Of a stretch of DNA of 64,000 nt, positions 1 to 10,049 are shown piece by piece. Each line of letters opens with the position of its first letter. Positions within the stretch are counted from its first letter, which is position 1. The DNA is from Algoriphagus ornithinivorans (GTDB lineage Bacteria > Bacteroidota > Bacteroidia > Cytophagales > Cyclobacteriaceae). The position numbers and the translations under genes were made by a program. The notes under the pieces were generated by a model, which did no database searches, was not told the DNA's origin, and worked only from the letters and a program-made list of their open reading frames with translations. The DNA is taken from positions 124,001 through 188,000 of the forward strand of contig NZ_FOVW01000004.1 of assembly GCF_900115305.1 (NCBI RefSeq), read 5' to 3'.

Positions 1-813
1 GGTCCTTCATTTCCTTTGACAGTCCAGCTTGACCCATCATCTTCGATTTCTTCCTCATCATCCAGAGCAAATGGATCTTCATTTTTCGAACTCGGCTTGA
101 TAGCCAAATCATCAGAGCCTTCAGATTCATCTTCCTCATAGGGAATATCATCTCCGGTATTTTTGAGGCTAAACCAATCCAGTTTATCAATGTCAAAAAA
201 GAAAATCACGAAAATCAGCAGTGCCCCGCCAATTAGAATAAAAGTGCCCCATCCCAAGAAATCAGAGGAAAGCTTGGCCAATTCGTAACCAAAACCTCCA
301 GACAAGAAACTCCAATAAGAGTATCCCTGCACTAAAATTACGATATATCCGGTCAATAAGCCCAACCAGAAAGTAAAGAATAAAGCAAAGCTGGTATAGC
401 GGGTCAATGAGATAATGGAAAGCTTAAAAGTCCATCTAAAACCCAAAATGAATAGAAAGGGCGGAAAAAGAAAGGCTGCGACGCCAAACCATCTATAAAT
501 CATCCAATGGCCTGCCTGAGCACCTAAAAATCCCAACCAGTTTTGAGATTCTCTGGCAGATTCCCTGATGGCCTCAGAATCATTGTTCATGACCACACTT
601 TGGTCTGCAGGCCCATTCAGCAGGTAACTGATGAAAGCTATAAACAAAAATATACCTGCAGACATCAAGATGATGCCTAAGGTTAAAACAAACTTGGAGT
701 TTTTGAAGCCTCCCAAAGAGATTTTGGGTCCTTTACTTTTAGTAGAGGCTGCTTTTTTTGCGTTTTCTCCTTTTTTTCGAAAAGTATTGGTCCTGGGTGA
801 ATTGGTGGCCATG
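1..813 (-). CDS. ftsK: DNA translocase FtsK, N-terminal part (cut by window edge)
   Basis: The reverse-strand frame opens at an ATG at 813 and runs off the left edge without a stop. The visible 271 residues begin with a basic, lysine-rich tail and then show about four hydrophobic segments typical of the FtsK N-terminal membrane domain. An acidic Glu/Asp-rich linker follows near the edge. The motor and gamma domains would lie outside the window. FtsK anchors at the division septum and pumps chromosome DNA to resolve dimers. The topology and linker fit the family well, but no Walker motif is visible here, so the call rests on the membrane domain alone. Confidence 0.75.
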
Positions 814-866
814 TATTAGATTCAAATCCGATTTTAAGATAAGGCTTCCTAAGGAAGTTTGGCAAA

Positions 867-1907
867 TTACCTCGAAAAATAAGCCAATAATCCTTTTTTG
901 ATACGTTTGATCAGGCTAGGTCCCTCATAAATCATGCCTGAGTAGACTTGGACTAAGCTAGCTCCGGCCTGTAATTTTTCAATAGCATCTTCTGCGGAAT
1001 AAATTCCTCCAACTCCAATGATAGGAAAAGCGCCGATGGATTTCTGATTGAGGTATCGGATTACTTCGGTACTTCTGTTTTTCAGAACTTTTCCGCTTAC
1101 CCCTCCTGCGCCAATTGCTTCTACCTGATTCTTGTCCGTCTTCAAAGCACTGCGATCAATAGTGGTATTGGTGGCGATGACTCCGTCTATTTCTGTTTCC
1201 AGCACAATTTCTATGATGTCGTCCAATTGTCCATCTGTCAAATCCGGGGCAATTTTGAGAAGGATGGGCTTTGGCTTTTCTTTTTTATCATTCGCAGATT
1301 TGACTGCCGAAAGCAAAGCTTTTAAAGGCTCTTTTTCCTGTAAATCCCGAAGGTTTGGAGTGTTGGGTGAACTGACATTGACCACAAAATAATCCACATA
1401 GGGATGCAATGCTTCGAGGCAATACAAGTAATCATCCACTGCGTTTTCATTAGGAGTTATCTTGTTTTTGCCAATATTCCCACCGACTATGACATCGGAT
1501 TTTCTTTTTTTCAATCGCTCCACAGCTTCCAGCACCCCGCCGTTATTAAAGCCCATTCTGTTGATAAGTGCTTCATCCTGAGGAAGCCGAAACAATCGGG
1601 GTTGAGGGTTTCCTTCCTGAGGCTTTGGGGTCAATGTTCCAATCTCAATAAAACCAAAACCCAACATGGCCATCTCATCAATCAGCTTGGCATCTTTATC
1701 AAATCCGGCTGCCAATCCCACGGGATTTTTGAATTTCAAACCAAAAACCTCCCTTTCCAATAAAGGATTATCCAATCTGAAATTAGCTTTCAAAGCGGAT
1801 TGAACTACTGGAAGATTAAAAGTCAGCTTGGTGAGGTCAAATGTGAGATGGTGTGCAGCTTCCGGTTTCTTTAGGAAGAGTAGCGGCTTTAGTAGAGATT
1901 TGTACAC
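867..1907 (-). CDS. pyrD: Dihydroorotate dehydrogenase (quinone), class 2
   Basis: 346 residues, the usual length for the membrane-associated class 2 enzyme. It oxidises dihydroorotate to orotate with quinone as acceptor, in pyrimidine synthesis. Visible motifs are [13 protein letters not shown] near residue 62 (substrate and FMN region), [15 protein letters not shown] (catalytic Ser loop) and the C-terminal phosphate-binding [19 protein letters not shown]. The N-terminal helical extension ([20 protein letters not shown]) is the membrane-binding part that separates class 2 from class 1. It stands alone, with 90 nt between it and the dipeptidase gene upstream. Confidence 0.95.
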   Translation of the reverse strand: MYKSLLKPLLFLKKPEAAHHLTFDLTKLTFNLPVVQSALKANFRLDNPLLEREVFGLKFKNPVGLAAGFDKDAKLIDEMAMLGFGFIEIGTLTPKPQEGNPQPRLFRLPQDEALINRMGFNNGGVLEAVERLKKRKSDVIVGGNIGKNKITPNENAVDDYLYCLEALHPYVDYFVVNVSSPNTPNLRDLQEKEPLKALLSAVKSANDKKEKPKPILLKIAPDLTDGQLDDIIEIVLETEIDGVIATNTTIDRSALKTDKNQVEAIGAGGVSGKVLKNRSTEVIRYLNQKSIGAFPIIGVGGIYSAEDAIEKLQAGASLVQVYSGMIYEGPSLIKRIKKGLLAYFSR

Positions 1908-1998
1908 GGAGCAGGATTTTGAACTTTTGCAAAGGTAATATTCCCATTCAGAAAATGGGGAAGCTAATCAGGAATTCAGCAGGAGTGAAGTGCTGGAT

Positions 1999-2742
1999 TT
2001 ACTGAACGATTTCAAATTTTTCCCCTGCTTCTTTTCGGGTATAGGCATTGAAGTGCCACCATTCAGAACCAATTCCCTTAAATCCTGCAGCAAACATCAC
2101 CTTTCGCAATACCTCCCGATTGGCTACTTGCTGCGGAGTGATTTTTCTTTCTGCCAGCATTTGTTTTTCCCGATCAGGATAAGCAGGATAGCCGAAGAAA
2201 TCATAACCGGTGCCCATATCCAGTGCCGAATCAGCTTTGGTATCATAAATGGTCAAATCCACAGCTACACCAAAATTATGCAGACTGCCAACTTTGGGAT
2301 CTGCCACATAAAGCGGTTTTATACTATCCGGCTTATCTAAATTGTCCCATAAAATTTGTTGAACCGAGAGTGGTCTAACTCCATCATATACTAAGAGTGT
2401 ATAATCTGGATTTTCTGCTTGGAGAAGCTCTTGGGCCTTTTTTAATTGATCCGCTACCTCAGGTTGTAAGTAAGCTCTATCCAATTCTCCATAGACATCC
2501 TGCCCAAAAAAATTATCAGTAGTGGAATACTTCAATTCTACTCTGATCCCGGGGATAGATTCCTGCAAGTCCACTAATCCTTGATCAATGAGCCTTTGTT
2601 CCAGTTCCGAAACGGCATACATGGTAGGGGCCGTGATTGCCTCAGCTTCTTGCCTTTGACTTTCAGAAAAGACTTCCTGATCGCTTTTGGGCGCCGAGCA
2701 TGACACCATGCTTGTCAGTCCTATGTAGATGAGTTTTTTCAA
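1999..2742 (-). CDS. VanX-like D-alanyl-D-alanine dipeptidase, lipoprotein (M15D)
   Basis: 247 residues with a short signal peptide and lipobox (TSMVSCS), so it is probably anchored in a periplasm-facing membrane. The zinc-site signature SLHNFGVAVDLTIYD and the catalytic GSEWWHFN are those of M15 family D-Ala-D-Ala dipeptidases. In ordinary bacteria these recycle peptidoglycan dipeptides, and no vancomycin-resistance context is present. Its start overlaps the end of the upstream SDR gene by 4 nt, so the two are probably translationally coupled. Confidence 0.85.
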   Translation of the reverse strand: MKKLIYIGLTSMVSCSAPKSDQEVFSESQRQEAEAITAPTMYAVSELEQRLIDQGLVDLQESIPGIRVELKYSTTDNFFGQDVYGELDRAYLQPEVADQLKKAQELLQAENPDYTLLVYDGVRPLSVQQILWDNLDKPDSIKPLYVADPKVGSLHNFGVAVDLTIYDTKADSALDMGTGYDFFGYPAYPDREKQMLAERKITPQQVANREVLRKVMFAAGFKGIGSEWWHFNAYTRKEAGEKFEIVQ

Positions 2743-3497
2743 AGTTTTTTGTTGACTAGGGTGGAGGATGCCTGAGCTGTGGGCAATACTACAATATCCG
2801 CTAAAACTACATGAGAAGGTCTGTTTATACAGAACTCTACGATTTCGGCAATATCCTGAGCGACTAAGGGTTCAAATCCCTGATAAACTTTCTCTGCTCG
2901 ATTTTCATCGCCTTTGAATCTCACCACAGAAAACTCCGTTTCCACCAAGCCTGGGTGAATTCCTATTACTTTGATGCCAAAGGGATTTAAATCCATTCTC
3001 ATGCCTTTGGTGATAGCATCTACAGCATGTTTTGAGCCGCAGTACACATTTCCATTGGGATAGACTTCTTTTCCGGCGATGGATCCGATATTGATGATAG
3101 TTCCGGAATTTCTTTCACACATGCCCGGAATTACCGCTTTGGAAACATAAAGGAGTCCTTTCACATTGATATCCATCATCGCATCCCAGTCATCCAGACT
3201 TCCTGATTGGATAGGATCTAAGCCATGCGCATTTCCAGCGTTGTTAACCAGGATTTCTATATTTTTCCAGTTTTCCGGTAGATTCTCAATCAATCCAAAT
3301 ACAGCTTCTTTATCTCTTACATCAAAAACCAAAGGCAAAACTTCTATTCCTGAAGGGACTTCCTTTTTGAGTTCATCCAATCTTTCTGCTCTTCTGCCTG
3401 TAGCGATGATATGATAGCCGTTTTTTGCCAAAATAAGAGCACAGGCCTTTCCAATTCCAGAAGTAGCCCCTGTGATCAATGCGATTTTTCTTTCCAT
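2739..3497 (-). CDS. SDR family NAD(P)-dependent oxidoreductase
   Basis: 252-residue classical short-chain dehydrogenase. The cofactor motif TGATSGIG is at residues 9-16, NNAG near residue 86, and the catalytic Ser-Tyr-Lys set appears as INIGSIAG followed by YCGSK. It resembles the YdfG branch, whose members oxidise serine or 3-hydroxy acids; the exact substrate cannot be read from the sequence. It is the upstream gene of a two-gene unit with the M15 dipeptidase. Confidence 0.88.
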   Translation of the reverse strand: MERKIALITGATSGIGKACALILAKNGYHIIATGRRAERLDELKKEVPSGIEVLPLVFDVRDKEAVFGLIENLPENWKNIEILVNNAGNAHGLDPIQSGSLDDWDAMMDINVKGLLYVSKAVIPGMCERNSGTIINIGSIAGKEVYPNGNVYCGSKHAVDAITKGMRMDLNPFGIKVIGIHPGLVETEFSVVRFKGDENRAEKVYQGFEPLVAQDIAEIVEFCINRPSHVVLADIVVLPTAQASSTLVNKKL

Positions 3498-3556
3498 ATT
3501 CCCAAGTTAGGGGAATTGGAAAAAAACAAAAATTCAAACCTGATAATGGGAAGAAT

Positions 3557-4360
3557 TTACTGGAAATTCAGATACAAAGTGATTGTTTTTCTTCGGACGG
3601 AGGTGAGTGCGTCTCGTATGTCCGGATTGGTATTTTCGGCCTGATACAAATTATTCAAGCCATGAGAAAATCGGATTTCAGGAGCAAATTTGAAAAATTT
3701 GAAATAAATCTCGAATCCCATTCCCATTTCAATAGTGAAGTCCTGTCCAGTCGTAACCAGATCCTCCAAGTTTGCTTCTTCCTGAGACTTGGTTCTGAAT
3801 TGATAGCTGCCACCTCCCAGAAAATACATTCTGGTATTATTGAATCTAACCGATTTGTATTTCATCAAAAGAGGCAATTCCACCATCGTAGCCTCAGAAG
3901 TATAAGTCTGAATGTCAAAAGTGGAATTGACAGGTTCATCAGGAGAAGGTGTGTTATTCCCTGGGAAGTTGTCTGGAAAGAAATGAACTTCTGTCTTAAA
4001 CTCGTAAAAACCTACTTTGGGGGTAAATAGCAATTGAACCTGATCATGAAATCGTAGCATTCCGATGAAACCCAACGAAAAGCCGGGATTATATCTTGGG
4101 AAGATGGCCCTCACATCTCCTGCGGCTGGGTTTGCAGCATTTAAAAACGCATTACTATACTCTAAACGGTAGGTGCTGTTGTGACCTGCCAGAAAGAATC
4201 CATAGGAAACCAGCTTATCATCCGAACCGGAAGTACTGGTCATTCCAAACAGTCCTTGGGCAGACAGTTTTTCAGAAGAAAATAGAAAAGCAAGAAAAAG
4301 CAGGAAAATTACTTTTCCCCTACGTAAATCGAGCTTATTCCAAAAGTAAGTGGTTTGCAT
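3557..4360 (-). CDS. porT: PorT family outer-membrane protein (type IX secretion)
   Basis: About 267 residues with an N-terminal hydrophobic signal ending in LSAQ, followed by alternating beta-strand-like segments and an aromatic C-terminus (LYLNFQ), as expected of a small outer-membrane barrel. PorT/SprT is needed for type IX secretion, and its gene often lies next to ubiE in Bacteroidota, exactly as here. The frame overlaps the end of ubiE by 52 nt, so the true start may be a later codon just before the hydrophobic stretch. A generic porin-family protein is the alternative. Confidence 0.72.
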   Translation of the reverse strand: MQTTYFWNKLDLRRGKVIFLLFLAFLFSSEKLSAQGLFGMTSTSGSDDKLVSYGFFLAGHNSTYRLEYSNAFLNAANPAAGDVRAIFPRYNPGFSLGFIGMLRFHDQVQLLFTPKVGFYEFKTEVHFFPDNFPGNNTPSPDEPVNSTFDIQTYTSEATMVELPLLMKYKSVRFNNTRMYFLGGGSYQFRTKSQEEANLEDLVTTGQDFTIEMGMGFEIYFKFFKFAPEIRFSHGLNNLYQAENTNPDIRDALTSVRRKTITLYLNFQ

Positions 4361-5034
4361 ACAGTGCTGTGAAATCCAACTTTTTTCAATACCGCTAGAA
4401 AATCCTGTCCATCCGGAAATGCCTGTACTGATTCAGGAAGATAAGTATAAGCAGAATTGTCCTTGGATACAATCTTTCCTATTTGAGGAAGCACAGTATT
4501 AGAATAAAAGGAATATGCCTGCTTCATTGGAAATGCTCTCGGCTTGCTAAATTCCAAAATCACTGTTTTCCCTCCAGGCTTCAATACCCTATACATATCT
4601 GCCAAACCCTTTTCCAGGTTTTCGAAGTTTCTAACTCCAAATGAAACGATGACAGCATCAAACTTATTATCCTCAAAGAGCAATCCTTCAGAATCGCCGA
4701 GCTGCATTTCGATCTTATCTTCGAAGCCACGTTTCTTCATTTTCTTTCGGCCTTCGGAAAGCATGCCCTCAGAAATATCTACCCCGATGATTTTATCCGG
4801 ATTCAAGGCCAAAGCTTCAATCGCAAAATCTCCGGTACCGGTAGCAATGTCCAAGATCAGTTTTGGCTGATCTTTTTTGAGCATCTTGATTGCTTTCTTT
4901 CTCCAGATAATATCAATTCCAAGACTAAGCACATGATTGAGCAGGTCATATTTTGGACTGATATTATTGAACATTTCAGCCACCTGGGCTTTTTTCGGGT
5001 CTTCTTTATCTTTGTAAGGGACGACAGACATCAC
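4309..5034 (-). CDS. ubiE: Demethylmenaquinone methyltransferase UbiE/MenG
   Basis: 241-residue class I SAM methyltransferase. The SAM-binding motif [14 protein letters not shown] is near residue 62, and the UbiE signature [13 protein letters not shown] and the downstream [15 protein letters not shown] are intact. It carries out the last step of menaquinone synthesis, the methylation of demethylmenaquinone. It is divergent from engB and overlaps porT downstream, which suggests co-transcription with porT. Confidence 0.95.
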   Translation of the reverse strand: MMSVVPYKDKEDPKKAQVAEMFNNISPKYDLLNHVLSLGIDIIWRKKAIKMLKKDQPKLILDIATGTGDFAIEALALNPDKIIGVDISEGMLSEGRKKMKKRGFEDKIEMQLGDSEGLLFEDNKFDAVIVSFGVRNFENLEKGLADMYRVLKPGGKTVILEFSKPRAFPMKQAYSFYSNTVLPQIGKIVSKDNSAYTYLPESVQAFPDGQDFLAVLKKVGFHSTVCKPLTFGISSIYVGEK

Positions 5035-5110
5035 AAAATCATTCTAATGGGACACAATATTACTCAAGAAACCCGAGGAATTGAAAATTGTTGAGTTTGA
5101 ATGGAATTCA

Positions 5111-5138
5111 TTTGCTAAATAATAAAGCCTTATTTTTG
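5111..5138 (+). promoter_or_regulatory. Bacteroidota-type promoter for engB
   Basis: TTTG at 5111-5114 and TATTTTTG at 5131-5138, separated by 16 nt and ending about 18 nt before the engB start. This matches the -33/-7 form used by the main sigma factor of Bacteroidota. The spacing is slightly shorter than the usual 17-23 nt. Confidence 0.5.
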
Positions 5139-5155
5139 CAGCGAACACAAGAGTC

Positions 5156-5767
5156 ATGATCCAAAAAGCAGAATTTGTAGTTTCCAATAATAATCCTTCC
5201 AACTGCCCAAAGCCTGATCGGGCTGAAGTAGCTTTTATCGGAAGATCCAATGTGGGGAAAAGCTCCCTGATCAATATGCTAACAGGAAAGAAGGAGTTGG
5301 CCAAGACTTCTCAGAAGCCTGGAAAAACCCAATTGATCAATCATTTTAAAATCGATGATCGCTGGTATTTAGTGGATTTGCCGGGTTATGGATTTGCCAA
5401 AGTGAATGTGAAGGTGAAAGAAGGTTGGGAAAATATGATCACAACCTACCTCACTAAAAGAGAAAATCTCTGTGGAGTTTTTGTTTTGATCGATAGTAGG
5501 TTAGAACCTCAAAAAATCGATTTGGACTTTTTACTATGGTGTGGAACCAATGGGGTTCCTGCAGCAATCGTTTTTACGAAAGCTGACAAGCAGTCAAAAA
5601 GTAAGACCCATCAAAATATTCAGAAATTCCTCAAAAAAATGAATGAGATTTTCGAAGAAATTCCGGATTACCTGATTACCAGTTCGGAAACTGGACAGGG
5701 AAAGGATGATTTGGAGGAATTTATCTTAGATCTCGTGAAAGAATACGAAAGCCGTGAGGTCATTTAG
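5156..5767 (+). CDS. engB: Ribosome biogenesis GTP-binding protein EngB/YsxC
   Basis: 203-residue small GTPase with G1 GRSNVGKSS, G3 DLPGYGFAKV and G4 TKADKQ, in the normal order and at the usual length. It assists assembly of the large ribosomal subunit. It is divergent from ubiE and followed after 38 nt by the DUF5606 gene. Confidence 0.95.
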   Translation: MIQKAEFVVSNNNPSNCPKPDRAEVAFIGRSNVGKSSLINMLTGKKELAKTSQKPGKTQLINHFKIDDRWYLVDLPGYGFAKVNVKVKEGWENMITTYLTKRENLCGVFVLIDSRLEPQKIDLDFLLWCGTNGVPAAIVFTKADKQSKSKTHQNIQKFLKKMNEIFEEIPDYLITSSETGQGKDDLEEFILDLVKEYESREVI

Positions 5768-5805
5768 ACCCAAGTTCTATATTTGCAAGCTGAAAAATAT
5801 AACCT

Positions 5806-6231
5806 ATGAATTTTAAAGATATAGCCACCGTATCCGGTAAACCGGGACTTTACAAAGTGTTGAAGCCTTCAAGATCAGGAGTGATCTTGGAAAGCATGGA
5901 TGAGAAAAAAGGAAAAATGGTAGCGGGAATGGCTCAAAGAGTCTCAATTCTTAGCGATATTTCAATTTATACCCTTACGGAAGAGGGAGCAGAGCCTTTG
6001 GAGTCCGTGATGAAAAAAATCGAAGCTGAATTTCAGGGAGATTTGGGTTTGGATGCCAATCCTGATGATGCTGAATTGAGAGCATTTATGAAGCATATTC
6101 TACCTGATGTAGATGAGTCTAGAGTTTATACTTCCGATATCAAGAAATTGATTTCATGGTATAAAATTATCCGAACAAATGCTCCGGAGGTATTGGAAAA
6201 CACAGAGGATAAAAAAGAAGAAGAATCCTAA
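5806..6231 (+). CDS. DUF5606 domain-containing protein
   Basis: 141 residues, acidic, with no signal peptide. The N-terminal half (MNFKDIATVSGKPGLYKVLK) is the strongly conserved start of the DUF5606 family found across Bacteroidota. The function is unknown. The C-terminal half is helical and ends in an acidic tail. A possible -7 element (TATATTTG, 5778-5785) lies just upstream, and a terminator follows at 6238. Confidence 0.85.
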   Translation: MNFKDIATVSGKPGLYKVLKPSRSGVILESMDEKKGKMVAGMAQRVSILSDISIYTLTEEGAEPLESVMKKIEAEFQGDLGLDANPDDAELRAFMKHILPDVDESRVYTSDIKKLISWYKIIRTNAPEVLENTEDKKEEES

Positions 6232-6237
6232 TAGTCA

Positions 6238-6261
6238 GCCTCGCAATTGCGGGGCTTTTTT
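6238..6261 (+). terminator. Rho-independent terminator after the DUF5606 gene
   Basis: Six base pairs (CCTCGC with GCGGGG, one G-T wobble) around an AATT loop, followed by CTTTTTT. It lies just 3' of the DUF5606 stop codon and rules out the earliest in-frame ATG (6247) as the start of the next gene. Confidence 0.75.
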
Positions 6262-6270
6262 GATGTGTAT

Positions 6271-6570
6271 ATGGATCAAACTATCAATTCTGAAAGCTTT
6301 GAATTGATTCAGAAGGAGTTGAATCTTTCTGATCAGGCAGCCTCCATGAGCGAGGAGGAATATTTAAAAATCATCAGCAAGGCAGTTCAGGAAATGCTGA
6401 ACAGGGACTTTGAGCGACTTTTACAGGTTTGTTACAGAATAGATTTAGGAGAGGAAAATCTTAAAAAAATCCTTAACGAATCCGATCCTGATTACCTGGC
6501 TTCAGATTTAGCTCATGCCCTTTGGACCCGACAAAAGCAGAAAGTAGAGATCAGGAGGAGGTATTCTTGA
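6271..6570 (+). CDS. Hypothetical protein, 99 residues
   Basis: I do not recognise the family. I chose the ATG at 6271 (MDQTINSESF) because the longer in-frame start at 6247 would lie inside the terminator hairpin. The product is acidic at first, predicted all-helical, cytoplasmic, and ends in a basic stretch (KQKVEIRRRYS). It has no cysteine-rich or membrane segment apart from one cysteine in the middle. Confidence 0.65.
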   Translation: MDQTINSESFELIQKELNLSDQAASMSEEEYLKIISKAVQEMLNRDFERLLQVCYRIDLGEENLKKILNESDPDYLASDLAHALWTRQKQKVEIRRRYS

Positions 6571-6588
6571 ATATTCCTGCCTTTGGTG

Positions 6589-6930
6589 ATATACGTTGCA
6601 ATTCCCCCTTTGGAACTTTGAACTATTTTGGAAAGAAAAGTGATAAAAAAGGGGGTTAGGGGGATTTTTCCCAGAGCTTTGGTTATTTTGAAATTGACTT
6701 ACCCATAAAAAAATTACATCTTAGAGTTTAAGTCCTTACATAGATCGACTGTTTTAGAAAACCCCCTTGCCCCCTTTGGAAAGGGGGATTTGTTTTTAGG
6801 TAGTAAAGAAGGCTGAGGTAGTATTTTCTGAAGACGTTGCAATTCCCCCTTTGGAACCATGCACTATTTTTGAGGCTAGAGTAGAAATAAAGGGGGCTAG
6901 GGGGATTTATTATTAAATTATATTATTAAT
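6589..6930. repeat. G/C-run repeat units upstream of the DUF559 gene
   Basis: Two kinds of element alternate here. One is a hairpin reading CCCCCTTGCCCCCTTTGG then AAAGGGGGATTTG (about 6763-6797). The other starts CAATTCCCCCTTTGGAAC and ends AAAGGGGGCTAGGGGGATTT (about 6600-6667 and 6839-6909). They are diverged copies of the units at 7372-7921. No gene fits this 388-nt stretch. Confidence 0.8.
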
Positions 6931-6958
6931 TTAGTTTAAATAGATTTTAGATCTTTTT

Positions 6959-7354
6959 ATGCGATTTATTCCCTATTCTAAATCACTTAAGGAATTCTCA
7001 CGAGAATTGAGGTCACACTCAACTTTATCTGAGGTTCTTTTGTGGAAGCAACTTCGAGCTTCTCGGTTTCGAGGTTATAGTTTCAATAGGCAAAAACCTT
7101 TATCAAAATTCATTGTCGATTTTTACTGTAAAAAGTTGAATCTCGTAATTGAAATTGATGGAGAATCTCATTTTGATGAGGGCTCTGTGATTTCTGATAA
7201 ACAGCGGCAAGAGGTGCTTGAAAGTTTCGGACTTAATTTTTTAAGATTTTTGGACATAGAAATTAAGAGATCTATGCCATCAGTATTGGAGGAAATAAAC
7301 GCCTATATAGACGATTGGGAGGATAAAAATGGATGGGAACGAACGAGTTTTTGA
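6959..7354 (+). CDS. DUF559 / Vsr-like endonuclease-domain protein
   Basis: 131 residues. The signature LRSHSTLSEVLLWKQLR, FNRQKPLSKFIVDFYC and VIEIDGESH is that of DUF559, a small PD-(D/E)xK-type domain related to very-short-patch repair endonucleases. The acidic D in VDFYC and the E/D in VIEIDGE would be the metal ligands. It sits inside an array of G/C-run repeats, a pairing seen for DUF559 genes in other genomes and suggestive of a small mobile or homing-like unit. The cellular role is unknown. Confidence 0.85.
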   Translation: MRFIPYSKSLKEFSRELRSHSTLSEVLLWKQLRASRFRGYSFNRQKPLSKFIVDFYCKKLNLVIEIDGESHFDEGSVISDKQRQEVLESFGLNFLRFLDIEIKRSMPSVLEEINAYIDDWEDKNGWERTSF

Positions 7355-7371
7355 GACGTTTTTAAGCTATT

Positions 7372-7921
7372 AAATCCCCCTTTCCCCCTTTGTAAAGGGG
7401 GATTTGCTTATAGGTAGGAAAGAAGGCTGAGGTAAAATTTTGAAAATTGGTCTTTGGTGATGCACCATACAATTCCCCCTTTGGAACTGTGTACAGCTTT
7501 GGGAAGTAGATTTATAAAAAAGGGGGCTAGGGGGATTTTTCTGTGAGTTTAATTCATTTTTTAATTGACTTGCCCTCAAAAAGCTTACAGATTTAAATGT
7601 AAATCCTCAGATAGACTGAATGTGTTTACAAATCCCCCTTTCCCCCTTTGTAAAGGGGGATTTGGTTATAGGTAGGAAAGAAGGCTGAGGTAAAATTTTG
7701 AAAATTGGTCTTTGGTGATGCACTATACAATTCCCCCTTTGGAACTGTGTACAGTTTTGGGAAGTAGATTTATAAAAAAGGGGGCTAGGAGGATTCTTCT
7801 TTGAGTTTTATTCATTTTTAATTGACTTGCCATTAAAAAGCTTACAGATTTTAATGTAAATCCTCAGATAGACTGAATGTGTTATGAAATCCCCCTTGCC
7901 CCCTTTGTAAAGGGGGAATTG
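7372..7921. repeat. Tandem G/C-run hairpin repeats downstream of the DUF559 gene
   Basis: Two nearly identical units of about 257 nt start at 7372 and 7629, and a third partial unit starts at about 7887. Each begins with a hairpin made of two runs of C and a matching run of G (AAATCCCCCTTTCCCCC then AAAGGGGGATTTG), followed by GGTAGGAAAGAAGGCTGAGG. Next comes an element running from CAATTCCCCCTTTGGAAC to AAAAAAGGGGGCTAGG. Units 1 and 2 differ at only a few bases, so the duplication is recent. The rest of the 726-nt gap, to 8080, shows nothing I can name. Confidence 0.85.
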
Positions 7922-8080
7922 GCATTAGGTGAAATTTACAGTCTTAGATCTAAAGATTATTAATTGGTCAGGGAAATAATAGAATCTCATTTACCCTTTT
8001 TGAAATGGGTATTTACTTTTCGTTCGAAGTAAAAGTGTTTTTTAATATAACAAACGCCTTTTCCTTTCTCGAAAAAACCG

Positions 8081-10012
8081 CTATTCCTTGATCTCGATTA
8101 CCTTGAACTCGGTACGTCTATTGACCTGATGTTCTTCTTCGGTTTGAGCATTCGGGATGATGAGCTGAGTTTCTCCGTATCCTTTTGCAACCAACCTATC
8201 TCTTGAAATACCCTGAGAAACGATGTAATCCACCGCTGACTGGGCTCTTCTTTGTGAAAGATTCAAGTTGTAAGAGTCCGAAGCTCTATCATCGGTATGG
8301 GAACTTAATTCTATCCTGATGCTAGGATTATCCTTCAGAATCTGCACTAACTTATCGAGTTCTTTTGCGGCATCTGCTCGGATATCTGCTTTATCCAGAT
8401 CATAGTAGATATTTTCCAAGATGATGGATTTATCCAAAATCAGTTGATCCAAGACCAAAGTGGTATCCAGGGTTACGTTGGTGACATCCTGCACCAAGGT
8501 GGAAGGATCCGGCGTTTTTCCTTTGGTCGTGTATGGGATGGATTTTGAGAAGTACCCATTTTTCGAAGCGATGATGGTATAATCTGCTTCTGGGGTTAAA
8601 GTGAATCGAACTCTTCCATTGGTATTGGAGAAATCACCACCTAGTTGTTTGTTGTTGCCATCATATAAAACCACCCTTGCTTGAGGCAAGACCTGATTAG
8701 CCTGTCCGGCTACTCTTTCCTGAGTAGTTACATTCAATAGGACGTTGACAATTTTTGGCTTAGGCGTTTTGTCGACAAAATAATATATATCATCATCTCC
8801 GATTCCACCTTCACGGTTAGAGGAAAGAAAGCCCTCTTTTGGGTAATTCGTAAAAAAGATTCCGAAATCATCCGCTGGACTGTTGATGTTTTCTCCCAAA
8901 TTCTTGATGACTTGCTTTCCGTTTTCGTCATTTTCAGCTACAAAAAGATCCAATTTTCCATAGCCGGGATGGCCATCTGAAGCAAAGAAAAACTTGCCAT
9001 CAGGAGCCATTCTTGGGAAAAGCTCATTTCCAGGGGTATTGATATTCGGTCCTAGATTGACGGCATTGCCAAAGTCTCCATTGGCTAATTTGGTTGCCTT
9101 GTATAAATCAATGCCACCAAAACCTCCGGGACGAGTAGATGCAAAATAAAGCGTATTGCCATCCGGACTGAAAGCTGGAGTTGAGTTCCACCAAAACTCA
9201 TCTTCATTGACAGGCATCCAAATAGGCTGTGTAAAACCTCCTCCTCTAAAATAAGAAGCAAATAAGGCAGTTTCAGGCAAGTCTTTCGGAGAAGTGGAGT
9301 TTCCCCTAGCATAAATAATGGTATTTCCATCCGGGCTAATCGCGATGGCAGCTTGATTCAATCCCTCTTCATTTTGAAATTCGGGGAGTGTTCGTATACC
9401 GCTAACATCCACTCTCAAATCTTCGGCTCTGGTTCGGAATAACTTGGTGTAAGGCATACCTGTGGCCGGATAAATACCCGAAGCTTGGCGCGCACTGGTA
9501 AAGTATAAAAAGTTTTCACTGACTATAGGTGCATAATCCGGTCCCGGAGTATTCAGTTCTCTGTAATTGACCAATTCATGATAAGGCCAATAATTTGCAA
9601 TCCCTTCTGCTAATTTGATGGCTTCCAATTCTCGCTGAACCCTAGCCAAAAGAGCCTCATCTTGTGTGTAGGCTTTGGCATTTTCAAAAGCCTCTTTGGC
9701 TTCCTCTGTTTTCTGTTGTGCTTTGAGACTTTGCCCCAAGAAAAAATAGCGATTAAATGAAGGATCTTCTTCTACTAGTTTTTGGTAATAAGGAGCAGAA
9801 TTTTCAATTCGGTTAGAAAGACGATAGCTTTCGGCAACTATCTCATTGGCCTCTAAATTATCCGGATCCTCTTCCAAAATCTGAGAAAAAGTTCCGATTG
9901 CATATTGATATTGGCCAGAAAGATATTGCTCTGTTCCTTTCTCTTGAAGGCTTTTACAGGCCCCCAAAAGGGTCAAAACTAGAAGGAAGGTGCCAAAAAA
10001 TCGTTGTTTCAT
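8081..10012 (-). CDS. PorE-like OmpA family protein with TPR, PD40 propeller and CRD
   Basis: 643-residue lipoprotein (LLGACKS lipobox near residue 19). In order: TPR-like helices (about 20-125), a WD40/PD40 beta-propeller with repeated motifs such as ISPDGNTIIYARG and FSPDGNTLYFAS (about 155-400), a carboxypeptidase-regulatory-like beta-sandwich (about 410-490), and a C-terminal OmpA peptidoglycan-binding domain (about 535-640, LSQRRAQSAVDYIVSQG). This is the domain order of PorE, which ties the type IX secretion apparatus to peptidoglycan. Many Bacteroidota carry paralogs of this layout, so assignment to T9SS is probable rather than certain. Confidence 0.78.
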   Translation of the reverse strand: MKQRFFGTFLLVLTLLGACKSLQEKGTEQYLSGQYQYAIGTFSQILEEDPDNLEANEIVAESYRLSNRIENSAPYYQKLVEEDPSFNRYFFLGQSLKAQQKTEEAKEAFENAKAYTQDEALLARVQRELEAIKLAEGIANYWPYHELVNYRELNTPGPDYAPIVSENFLYFTSARQASGIYPATGMPYTKLFRTRAEDLRVDVSGIRTLPEFQNEEGLNQAAIAISPDGNTIIYARGNSTSPKDLPETALFASYFRGGGFTQPIWMPVNEDEFWWNSTPAFSPDGNTLYFASTRPGGFGGIDLYKATKLANGDFGNAVNLGPNINTPGNELFPRMAPDGKFFFASDGHPGYGKLDLFVAENDENGKQVIKNLGENINSPADDFGIFFTNYPKEGFLSSNREGGIGDDDIYYFVDKTPKPKIVNVLLNVTTQERVAGQANQVLPQARVVLYDGNNKQLGGDFSNTNGRVRFTLTPEADYTIIASKNGYFSKSIPYTTKGKTPDPSTLVQDVTNVTLDTTLVLDQLILDKSIILENIYYDLDKADIRADAAKELDKLVQILKDNPSIRIELSSHTDDRASDSYNLNLSQRRAQSAVDYIVSQGISRDRLVAKGYGETQLIIPNAQTEEEHQVNRRTEFKVIEIKE

Positions 10013-10049
10013 GGGTCTTGCTTTGCTGCTCTATGCTGAATATTACTAA

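Noticed and set aside
5044..5304. Minus-strand frame of 86 residues opposite engB
   Set aside because: It overlaps the engB start and G1 motif and has no support of its own.
7370..7579. Minus-strand frame of 69 residues
   Set aside because: It is formed by the G/C-run repeats downstream of the DUF559 gene.
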